In this document: piece by piece, positions 15,382 through 21,532 of the stretch
How positions within the stretch are numbered: position 1 is the stretch's first letter
Layout of the letters: each line of letters begins with the position of its first letter
Origin: Porphyrobacter sp. UBA7686
GTDB taxonomy: Bacteria > Pseudomonadota > Alphaproteobacteria > Sphingomonadales > Sphingomonadaceae
Assembly: GCA_002482865.1 (NCBI GenBank)
Contig: DLGU01000044.1
Coordinates: forward strand, 25,994-47,525
Length of the DNA: 21,532 nucleotides
Direction: 5' to 3'
Translations under genes and position numbers: made by a program
Notes under the pieces: generated by a model
Databases searched by the model: none
Seen by the model: the letters and a program-made list of their open reading frames with translations, nothing else
What the model was told of the DNA's origin: nothing

Positions 15382-16989
15382 ATGATGTTCAAATGGACAC
15401 TTACAGCATCGGTTGCTCTGCTTGCGACAGGCGTTGCTGCGCAGGACAATCAAGGCGGCCATAGCGAGCTGGCAGTCAGTGCCGCTCCCGGAGAAGCTAC
15501 CGCCATCAACCATTCGGATCACGGCGCGATGGCGCAAGCAGGAAGCCCCAAGCTCCTGCCCAATTACGGCAATGGCGGTTTTCCCATCGCCACCAGCGTC
15601 CCTGATGCACAAGCGTTCTTCGACAACGGGATCGAACTCGCCTTTGCCTTTGCCCATCAAGAAGCGATCGATGCGATGGCCGAAGCGGTCAGGCAGGATC
15701 CGGATTGTGCCATGTGCCTGGCAGGGCACGCCTACGCGCTCGGGCCTTCGCTGAACTACGGCAAGGAGATGGAAGAACGCGCCGCGCCATTGGCCTTGGC
15801 GAAGCGGGCGCTTGCCTTGGCCAAGAAGGGCGGATCCGATCTGGAGACCGCGTTCGCCGCAGCGTTGGTGGAACGCTACCGCGCCAAGGGCGATACTGCC
15901 GCGCGGGACAAAGCCTACGCCGCTGCGATGGCTCGTCTGGCAGCGGCCCATCCTGAACATGCGACCATGCAGACGCTGGCCGCCGATGCGCAAATGATCT
16001 CAGACTTCGGCAAGGAATCGATGCGCACCGCGATGGATTTGCTGGAGCCGGTGCTGACGCGCGAGCCTGATCACACCGGCGCCATTCATTTCTACATTCA
16101 CGCGACCGAGATTTATGGCGAGCCCGGCCTGGCAGAGGCCTACGCTGATCGGCTAGCTGCGATGAAGCTGGCTGCGAGCCACCTCGTCCACATGCCCGCG
16201 CACACCTATTTCTGGGTCGGTCGTTATGCCGAGGCTGCCGAGGTCAACCGCATCGCAGTCCAGATTGGTGAGCATCACGCGATGATGATGGATGATGACG
16301 ATCCGATGCGGGTCTGGAACATCCCCTATCACACGCACAACGTTATCTTCGGGCTGGGCGGCGCATTGATGGCCGACGATTCCCGCACCGCTTTGCTGCT
16401 GGCCCGCCCGCTGATCGACCGTGCGCAGGCGCAGGAAGAAGGCGGCTTCTTCGGACAGCTGCTGCTGTCGTCCGCCTATTTCGCGATGGGTCGGTTTGAA
16501 AGCCCCATGGCCGTGCTCGCACTGGAGGAGCCGAAGCTGCCTTACCTCAGGGCAGCATGGCACTACGCGCGGGGCGAGGCCTACGCGTTTCTGGGCGATA
16601 CGGAAAAGATGATGGTGGAGCGTGACGCCATCCCAGAGCGCATCGAGCTTCCCGAAGCCGAGGAAGCCGACCGGCTGGCCGCCGCTGACCAGATGCTGGC
16701 GATCACGCGAGCAGTGCTGATCGGGAGGAAGGCGATGATGGAAGGCCGCTATCAGGACGCTGCTGCCTCCTTCGCGGAAGCTGCGCTCGTTCAGGAAACG
16801 GAAGACTTCAGCCGCTTCACCGACCCGCCCGCATTCTGGTATCCCGTAAGGCGCGATCTGGCTCAGGCTCTACTGGCGTCAGGAGACAGGGAAGGGGCGC
16901 TGCGGGAAGCACTTGCAACCCTGAAAGTGCGTCCGCGCGATCCGGGGGCCGAAGCGATTATTGCGCAGCTTACAGCACTGCCGGCTTAG
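15382..16989 (+). CDS. Secreted TPR-like protein with conserved histidine motifs
   Basis: A 535-residue exported helical-repeat protein. A signal peptide (FKWTLTASVALLATGVAA) should be cut near residue 20. A His-containing linker (about 25-60) is followed by TPR-like helical pairs through to about 530. This family, widespread in sphingomonads and other Gram-negatives, carries HFYIHATE (H236, H240) and HLVHMPAHTY (H267, H270, H274), the most conserved parts of its relatives; their function is unknown to me. A C-x2-C-x3-H cluster (C109, C112, H116) is also present. The start is ATG 15382 or the adjacent ATG 15385, with AGAGGAAG upstream; the frame extends further up but lacks the signal peptide context. 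It stands alone on the plus strand. A periplasmic scaffold or metal-binding role is a guess. Confidence 0.88.
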   Translation: MMFKWTLTASVALLATGVAAQDNQGGHSELAVSAAPGEATAINHSDHGAMAQAGSPKLLPNYGNGGFPIATSVPDAQAFFDNGIELAFAFAHQEAIDAMAEAVRQDPDCAMCLAGHAYALGPSLNYGKEMEERAAPLALAKRALALAKKGGSDLETAFAAALVERYRAKGDTAARDKAYAAAMARLAAAHPEHATMQTLAADAQMISDFGKESMRTAMDLLEPVLTREPDHTGAIHFYIHATEIYGEPGLAEAYADRLAAMKLAASHLVHMPAHTYFWVGRYAEAAEVNRIAVQIGEHHAMMMDDDDPMRVWNIPYHTHNVIFGLGGALMADDSRTALLLARPLIDRAQAQEEGGFFGQLLLSSAYFAMGRFESPMAVLALEEPKLPYLRAAWHYARGEAYAFLGDTEKMMVERDAIPERIELPEAEEADRLAAADQMLAITRAVLIGRKAMMEGRYQDAAASFAEAALVQETEDFSRFTDPPAFWYPVRRDLAQALLASGDREGALREALATLKVRPRDPGAEAIIAQLTALPA

Positions 16990-17151
16990 GCAAATTTCTG
17001 CCGACACCTCCCCATCGCAAGGCGCGGGCCTTGATCGCGGTGATGTCGCGCTTGACGGTATTGGTCTTCACCCCATCCTCCATGCGCTGGGCGCGCCACC
17101 TCTGGATAATCACCCATCGGATCAACAGGCGGTGCTTCCCGCTACCGCTTC

Positions 17152-19092
17152 CTATTTCGGCGGGGCAGGTTTGAGGTAACGTTCGAACCAATCCACTGTG
17201 CGCTTGAGCGAATCGAGCTGGTTTTCGCGCTTTCTGAAGCCGTGACCTTCGGCGGGGTAGAACACCGTCTCGACTGTGTTGCCCTTTGCCTTCAGGATGT
17301 CGTCCACCTCCTGCGCCTGCCCGCGCGGCACACGGATGTCGTTGTCGCCCTGGATCGTCAGCAGCGGGGCCTTGGCATTGGCGATATAGGTGAGGGGTGA
17401 GGCGCGGTCATAGCCTTCGGGATTCTCCTCGGGCGTGCCCATCAGGCTTCGCAGGTAGGCTTTGAGCACTTCGTCCATATCGCGGTACATCGTGCGCCAG
17501 TTGATGATGCCGAACCACTGGACGCCCGCCGCGAATTCATCGGGCGCCTTGCCGATCGCCATCAGCGTCATGAACCCGCCGTAGGAGCCGCCGAAGATGC
17601 CGACGCGCTTGGGATCGACATAGCCGCTTTGCACAAGGAACTGCTTGGCTGTGATCACGTCCTTCAGGTCGCCGCCGCCCATATCATCGTAATTCGCAGC
17701 CTGAAACGCCTTGCCGTAGCCCGTCGAGCCGCGGAAATTAGGCGCGATGATGATGAACCCGCGGCTGGCGAGCGCGGCGGCGATATCGTCGAAGTAGTCA
17801 TCGGTCTTGCCCGTCGGCCCGCCGTGGGGGATGACGATAGCCGGGTTGCTGCCGTCACGCTTGAGGTTCGCGGGCATCGTCACCAGCGCGCTGATGCGGG
17901 TGCCATCGAAGCTGGTGTAGGTCACCATCTGCGAGCCCGCGAGCGCTTCGGGCCGCAGGCTGGCGAGGGCCAGCTGCGTGATCGGCATCACGGTGTCATC
18001 GGCCAAATCATAGCGGTTCAGCTCGCCCGCGACATTGGCGGCCATGTTCACCACCAGCAGCGACTTTCCATCGGGTGAGCGCGGATCGTTGCCGGTCGTG
18101 TAATTGATGCCGGTGGGCAGTTTCAGCGCGGTTTCCGCGCCGGTCGCCAGATCGTACCGAACCAAGGTGCTGCGCAAATCGTCAGAGCTTTCGACCAGCA
18201 AGGCCTTGCCGTCGCGCGTGAAGCGCAGCGCCGACTGGTCCCAGGCGATCGGCTTCAGCCACCGCCACTGGCGGGTCTTGAGGTTGTAAAGCCCAGCGCG
18301 CGGGCGGCCAATCTCGGCATCGGTGGTGACCGCGAGCCATTCACCATCGGCGCTTACGTCCATCACCCGGAAGATCGTGTCGTCTTGCCCAAGCACCTTG
18401 GTCGCCTTGCCGCTGGCCACATCAACACGCCAGATTTCGGTCATGGTCGAATCGATCTTGTCCCGGTTGACGAAGATCGTCTGGCCACCGTCCGCCCAGA
18501 GCCGGGGGCTCCATTCGAAGTCGGGATCGGCCTCGGCGGTGAGCACGCGCACCGTGCCATCGGGGCTAAGCACCGCAAGATTGGACTGCGCCTCGCTCTT
18601 CTTCTTGACCGACAGCGCAATCCGCCCGTCCGCGCCGCCCGGCACCATCGCCCGCTCACTGAGGTCCGGGGTGGCGGTGATCCGCTCGACCGCGCCGCCG
18701 CTGGTGGGGACGCGGTAGAGATCGTAATACTCGTCCCCGCCGTTATCCTGGATGAAATAGAGCCATTTGCCATCGCGCGAAGCGGCAAGGCCGCTTTGCG
18801 TGTCGTCCGATTGCGTCATCTGCAACGGCCAACTGCCATCGGCATCGACCCGCCAGATGTTGTAACGCCCCGTGAGGTTGGTCGAAATGAACACGTGTTC
18901 GCCGTCCGCGCTCCAGGTGACGCCTGCGAACCCGCGCGAATTGCCGATATCCTCGAGCGGCACTGCGCGCGCCTCGGGGTTGACGGGGGACTCGATGGTC
19001 TTGGGATCGGTAACCGGCCGCTCAGGCGTGGCAATCTGAGCCGCCAGCGGAGAGGCCGATAGCAACAGGACTGTGGCGATAATCGAACGCAT
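17152..19092 (-). CDS. Secreted S9 family prolyl oligopeptidase
   Basis: A 646-residue serine peptidase of family S9 (acylaminoacyl- or dipeptidyl-peptidase-like). A signal peptide (about 1-19, ending SPLAA) is followed by a beta-propeller of WD/PD40-like blades (about 45-385; SADGEHVFIS, SRDGKWLYF, SADGEWLAV, SPDGKSLLV) and an alpha/beta hydrolase domain (about 395-646). The triad is S503 in FGGSYGG, D585 in QGDNDIRVP and H617 in AEGHGF. It should cleave short peptides in the periplasm or outside the cell. ATG 19092 follows a GGGGGGA run. A GC-rich stem-loop region (about 19109-19132) lies in the leader, and a perfect 16-bp palindrome lies further upstream. It is downstream of a LuxR-type regulator on the same strand, 121 bp apart. 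It could feed peptides to the locus at 1-12763, but no direct link is visible. Confidence 0.95.
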   Translation of the reverse strand: MRSIIATVLLLSASPLAAQIATPERPVTDPKTIESPVNPEARAVPLEDIGNSRGFAGVTWSADGEHVFISTNLTGRYNIWRVDADGSWPLQMTQSDDTQSGLAASRDGKWLYFIQDNGGDEYYDLYRVPTSGGAVERITATPDLSERAMVPGGADGRIALSVKKKSEAQSNLAVLSPDGTVRVLTAEADPDFEWSPRLWADGGQTIFVNRDKIDSTMTEIWRVDVASGKATKVLGQDDTIFRVMDVSADGEWLAVTTDAEIGRPRAGLYNLKTRQWRWLKPIAWDQSALRFTRDGKALLVESSDDLRSTLVRYDLATGAETALKLPTGINYTTGNDPRSPDGKSLLVVNMAANVAGELNRYDLADDTVMPITQLALASLRPEALAGSQMVTYTSFDGTRISALVTMPANLKRDGSNPAIVIPHGGPTGKTDDYFDDIAAALASRGFIIIAPNFRGSTGYGKAFQAANYDDMGGGDLKDVITAKQFLVQSGYVDPKRVGIFGGSYGGFMTLMAIGKAPDEFAAGVQWFGIINWRTMYRDMDEVLKAYLRSLMGTPEENPEGYDRASPLTYIANAKAPLLTIQGDNDIRVPRGQAQEVDDILKAKGNTVETVFYPAEGHGFRKRENQLDSLKRTVDWFERYLKPAPPK

Positions 19093-19147
19093 CGTAATTC
19101 CCCCCTCTGGCGGCCTGCGCGGCTACGCCGCCGTCAGACTCGCAAAT

Positions 19148-19163
19148 ATGCACGCGCGTGCAT
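19148..19163. promoter_or_regulatory. Perfect 16-bp palindrome upstream of the S9 peptidase
   Basis: ATGCACGCGCGTGCAT is a perfect inverted repeat with no spacer, 55 bp upstream of the S9 start and 50 bp after the LuxR-type gene. The length and position suit a dimeric regulator site. Its AT-rich flank on the S9 side (ATATTTGC on the minus strand) could be part of a promoter. Confidence 0.5.
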
Positions 19164-19213
19164 TCCCCGGGGCAAGCATACCAAAAGGACGCAGCGGCGC
19201 CAGTGCCGAGACA

Positions 19214-19732
19214 TTAGCCGCGCGGCGCGGAAGGCCCGTGATCCGGCAACGCGATCAGCTCCTCAAGGAACAGCGCGATCAGGCCTGACTGGGAATCGAC
19301 ACCGGCCTTGGCATAGACTCTGGTGAGCTGTGCGCGCACGGTGCCTGCCGCCGATCCGCGCAAGGCTGCGATCTCGGCAATATCGCAGCCTTTCAGAGCG
19401 AACAGAGCCACATCCGCCTCGGCTGCAGTGAGCTGCCATTCCGCGAAGCGCAGGGCGATCAGGTCCGACATTGCGCCCTGCGCCGCGGCGACCGCGGCCT
19501 CGTCACGCCGGGCGGCGGCGATCAGGTTGCGCACCTGCAAACTTCCCAGCACCACTGCGACCAGCAGGGCGATTGCGGCCATGCCTTCGATGGCCAAATG
19601 CAGGCCGATCCCGTCTGCCACAACATCGCCAACCAGATCAGCCAGAAAGAACGCGCAGGCCAAGGCTTGCAAGGCCACCAGGATGCTGACCCCGGTGGCC
19701 TTGCGTTCAATGCTGCGCGTTCTTGCGTTCAT
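19214..19732 (-). CDS. Membrane-anchored LuxR-type HTH regulator
   Basis: A 172-residue protein with two predicted transmembrane helices (about 15-37 and 44-68, the second including GMAAIALLVAVVLGSLQV), a helical linker rich in Ala, and a C-terminal LuxR/GerE DNA-binding domain (about 98-160; LTAAEADVALFALKG, then IAALRGSAAGTVRAQLTRVYAKAG). It has no receiver, PAS or autoinducer domain, so any signal must be sensed by the membrane part or a partner. ATG 19732 lies 9 bp after the stop of the cytochrome b561 gene, so the two are probably co-transcribed; the ribosome binding site is weak (AGG eight bases upstream). The neighbouring electron-transfer protein suggests the regulator might respond to redox or metal state at the membrane, which is inference. 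The target could be the nearby palindrome. Confidence 0.88.
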   Translation of the reverse strand: MNARTRSIERKATGVSILVALQALACAFFLADLVGDVVADGIGLHLAIEGMAAIALLVAVVLGSLQVRNLIAAARRDEAAVAAAQGAMSDLIALRFAEWQLTAAEADVALFALKGCDIAEIAALRGSAAGTVRAQLTRVYAKAGVDSQSGLIALFLEELIALPDHGPSAPRG

Positions 19733-19741
19733 GTCACGTGC

Positions 19742-20362
19742 CTATCGCCCGAACGGGGCCATCGCCACCAGAACCTGCTTGCCGCTGCGCCGGGTCTCGA
19801 AGATCACGCCGGCAAGGTGGAGCAAAATCAGCAGGTAGAGCAGGTTGGCAGCGGTTTCGTGGATTTCCTCAAGGAGGCCTTCTTCGCCTTCCTCTTCGCC
19901 GTCCCCCTCTTCGCTGGCCTCGTCATGGCTCTCCCCTGAGACAGCGATGCTGCGATGTTCCTCTTCCCGCTCCGCGCCATCCCACGGGGGCGGTCCGGCC
20001 ATCGTGACCCCGGTGGCGATGATCGTCAGCAGACAGCCCCAGATGGCATAGACCATCAAGGCGCCCAGCGGATTGTGCGAGGTGTGCGGGACGACGGTGC
20101 CTGCCCGGATGTCACGCAGATGGGCGAGCGCCTTGCGCGGGCTCGGCCAGAAGGCGGCAAAGCGCGCCTCGGCCGGGCCGACCAGCCCCCACAACAGGCG
20201 CAGCCCAAGGATTGCGGCGAGCCCATAGCCGACCCAGATGTGGGGGCCGGAGCCTTCTTCGGTGACGAGGGCATTGGCGAGCACCGCCAAGGCGATCGAC
20301 CAGTGCGTGATCCGGACAATCGGATCCCAGCGGCGGCGGGCAGGTGTGGTTGTCTCAGTCAT
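19742..20362 (-). CDS. Cytochrome b561-type membrane protein with acidic loop
   Basis: A 206-residue di-heme b-type cytochrome of the bacterial b561/Ni-Fe hydrogenase cytochrome b family. It has four main hydrophobic helices, with candidate heme ligands H20 (RITHWSIA), H41 (GPHIWVGY), H168 (EIHETAANLL) and H182 (LLHLAGV). Between helices 3 and 4 a loop (about 128-167) is extremely acidic, with about 17 Glu and Asp residues including EEGDGEEEGEEG. It should pass electrons across or within the inner membrane. The start is ATG 20362 with AAGGA seven bases upstream; the frame extends to 20437 but those codons are non-coding leader. The LuxR-type gene follows after 9 bp. The acidic loop is unusual for the family and might bind metal ions, especially with an Fe/Mn transporter upstream; that is inference. 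Confidence 0.9.
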   Translation of the reverse strand: MTETTTPARRRWDPIVRITHWSIALAVLANALVTEEGSGPHIWVGYGLAAILGLRLLWGLVGPAEARFAAFWPSPRKALAHLRDIRAGTVVPHTSHNPLGALMVYAIWGCLLTIIATGVTMAGPPPWDGAEREEEHRSIAVSGESHDEASEEGDGEEEGEEGLLEEIHETAANLLYLLILLHLAGVIFETRRSGKQVLVAMAPFGR

Positions 20363-20471
20363 AGCGCATCCTTTGCGAAGGTTGCCAGCGACTGCTTTGG
20401 ACATTGGGGGGAAAAGCGAGCCGCTGACCCGCGTCATGTGAGGCGGCTTAACCCGCCGCGCGATTGGCGAT

Positions 20472-20498
20472 CTGCTTATCCGGCCCTGCCTAAGCAGG
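20472..20498 (-). terminator. Competing stem-loops after the VIT transporter gene
   Basis: CTGCTTA (20472-20478) can pair with TAAGCAG (20491-20497), or CCTGC (20485-20489) with GCAGG (20494-20498); the two pairings exclude each other. They begin about 18 bp past the VIT-family stop on the minus strand. No T-tract follows. GGCGG/CCGCC (20442-20446/20453-20457) is a further small hairpin before the cytochrome gene. Confidence 0.4.
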
Positions 20499-20515
20499 TG
20501 CTTATGGCCAGCGCC

Positions 20516-21226
20516 TCAGACACTGACCCCGAACAGGCGTCCGACCAGAGCCGTGGTCGCCATGGCGAACGCCCCCCAGCCCACCACCCGGAGCGTTGCG
20601 GGGACAAGCGGTGCGGCACCGGCTTTGGCGCCGAGCGCGCCGAGGATGGCCAGCGCAAGGATCGATACTGCCACCACAGTGAAGGTGATCGCATCGGCCG
20701 GTGCAAGCCAAGCCGCCCCCAACGGCACGGCCGCCGCCGCGCTGAAGGTCAGCCCTGATGCCAGTGCTGCCTGCAACGGGCGGGCCGCCAGCTGGTCCGA
20801 CAGGCCAAGTTCGTCGCGCACATGCGCTGCCAAGGGATCGAGCGTGGTAAGCTCGCGCGCGACAGCAGCAGCGGTCTGCTCGCTCAGGCCACGCGCGCGG
20901 TAGATCGCCGCAAGCTCCGCCTCTTCGTCGGCTGGCGTGGCGGCCAGCGCCTCGGCCTCACGGCGGATGTCGGCCTGTTCAGAATCGGCTTGGCTGGAGA
21001 CCGAGATATACTCGCCCGCCGCCATCGACATGGCACCGGCCATCAGCGCCGCCACCCCGGCAACCATGATCGCGCCCGGTTCAGGCGTCGCTGCAGCCAC
21101 GCCAATGATCAGTGAAGACACCGAGATGATCCCGTCATTGGCCCCCAGCACCGATGCCCGCAACCAGCCCGTGCGGTGGACATAGTGCGGATCGTCGGGG
21201 TGGGCGCTGGCGGTTGTCATCATCAT
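20516..21226 (-). CDS. VIT/CCC1 family Fe2+/Mn2+ transporter
   Basis: A 236-residue vacuolar-iron-transporter-like protein with five predicted transmembrane helices. The start of TM1 carries the family signature GANDGIISVSSLIIGVA, and TM2 contains AGAMSMAAGEYISVSSQ, which runs into the charged cytoplasmic helices (about 78-140; QADSEQADIRREAEAL) that form the metal-binding domain in characterised members. Bacterial homologues (MbfA and related proteins) export iron or manganese. The start is one of three consecutive ATGs (21226, 21223, 21220); GGAG lies four to ten bases upstream depending on the choice. The frame runs up to 21412 but that part is arginine- and proline-rich non-coding sequence. 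Stem-loops separate it from the cytochrome b561 gene, 153 bp away on the same strand. No iron-responsive site such as an Irr or Fur box was recognised upstream. Confidence 0.92.
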   Translation of the reverse strand: MMMTTASAHPDDPHYVHRTGWLRASVLGANDGIISVSSLIIGVAAATPEPGAIMVAGVAALMAGAMSMAAGEYISVSSQADSEQADIRREAEALAATPADEEAELAAIYRARGLSEQTAAAVARELTTLDPLAAHVRDELGLSDQLAARPLQAALASGLTFSAAAAVPLGAAWLAPADAITFTVVAVSILALAILGALGAKAGAAPLVPATLRVVGWGAFAMATTALVGRLFGVSV

Positions 21227-21417
21227 GTAGCTCCGCCGGGTTTGCTCCCCGGCTCTTGGGCGCGAGTGTCCGCCTATCGGGGCCGGATTGCAACTGCAGG
21301 AGACCTTGCAGGCAGGGGGAACGTGCCGAACTGACCCCGCGCGAGTCCAACCTGCTATTGGCCGACCGGCCCGGGGGTGTGGGTTACCGAGTGGCGGAGA
21401 CCTGACGCTCAACCACG

Positions 21418-21437
21418 ACCCTAAAGTCGTTTAGGGT
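21418..21437. promoter_or_regulatory. 8-bp inverted repeat in the 21227-21499 intergenic region
   Basis: ACCCTAAA (21418-21425), GTCG, TTTAGGGT (21430-21437) is a perfect inverted repeat. A smaller one, ATGGG-TTT-CCCAT, lies at 21462-21474. Both sit between the VIT-family gene and the divergent partial gene at 21500, and could be operators or leader hairpins of the latter. Nothing else was recognised in this gap. Confidence 0.4.
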
Positions 21438-21499
21438 GCCCGATCCTGTTCACCGCTAGCCATGGGTTTCCCATTGACGTGAACCGGAGGAATTCCCCG

Positions 21500-21532
21500 A
21501 TGCCCCGTAGCAAAGCCCCCGGTGAAACATCA
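21500..21532 (+). CDS. Start of an unidentified gene (cut by window edge)
   Basis: ATG 21500 opens a frame (MPRSKAPGETS) that runs to the window end. GGAGG (21486-21490) lies nine bases upstream, a strong ribosome binding site. Only 11 residues are visible, so no function can be given. It diverges from the VIT-family transporter gene. Confidence 0.5.
   Translation, partial: MPRSKAPGETS

Noticed and set aside
16970..17191. Minus-strand frame after the S9 peptidase
   Set aside because: It has no ATG with a ribosome binding site, overlaps the ends of both flanking genes and matches no family I know.
21227..21499. Riboswitch or tRNA before the last partial gene
   Set aside because: Hairpins exist, but no pattern of a known manganese, iron or other riboswitch, nor a cloverleaf, could be built.

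Overview
The window looks like chromosomal DNA of an alphaproteobacterium of the order Sphingomonadales (Erythrobacter, Porphyrobacter, Novosphingobium or Sphingopyxis type). The grounds are high GC, a large TonB-dependent receptor tied to catabolic genes, secreted S9 peptidases and short intergenic gaps. This is inferred from gene style; no rRNA or other marker gene is present. I saw no tRNA, rRNA, CRISPR array, insertion sequence or prophage gene.

Region 1 (1-12763) appears to be one catabolic locus for peptides or acyl-peptides, with a D-amino-acid branch. A cut MFS transporter (minus) diverges from a plus-strand series: aldehyde dehydrogenase, CocE/NonD-type alpha/beta hydrolase (S15 fold), aminopeptidase P (M24B) and an EamA-type permease. 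A minus-strand series meets it tail to tail with a 2-bp gap at 6759: TonB receptor, DUF1611 protein (DgcN-like D-glutamate N-acetyltransferase), enolase-superfamily racemase (DgcA-like) and M55 D-aminopeptidase (DppA-like). The last three genes overlap by 10 and 4 bp. A TetR regulator at 12071 diverges from the receptor, and a 24-bp dyad (TTTACAA-N2-TGCGCA-N2-TTGTAAA) lies on the receptor promoter. The far end of the locus (713-741) carries the same GTTGACCT -35 sequence and an ACTTGTAA half-site, so both arms may share one regulon. Proposed flow: receptor uptake across the outer membrane, cleavage by the hydrolase and aminopeptidases, release of D-residues by DppA, then conversion of D-Glu to L-Glu through N-acetyl intermediates by DgcN and DgcA. 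The pairing of a Dgc module with DppA and a dedicated receptor is the most notable thing here.

Region 2 (12764-16989) holds a TTG-started lipoprotein with an Ig-like domain and a parallel beta-helix, a possible 48-residue small protein, and a secreted TPR protein rich in conserved histidines. Their roles are unknown.

Region 3 (17152-21532), nearly all minus strand, holds a secreted prolyl oligopeptidase (S9) with a perfect 16-bp palindrome upstream, a membrane-anchored LuxR-type regulator, a cytochrome b561 with a very acidic loop, and a VIT/CCC1-type Fe/Mn transporter. The last 33 bases are the start of another plus-strand gene with a strong ribosome binding site.
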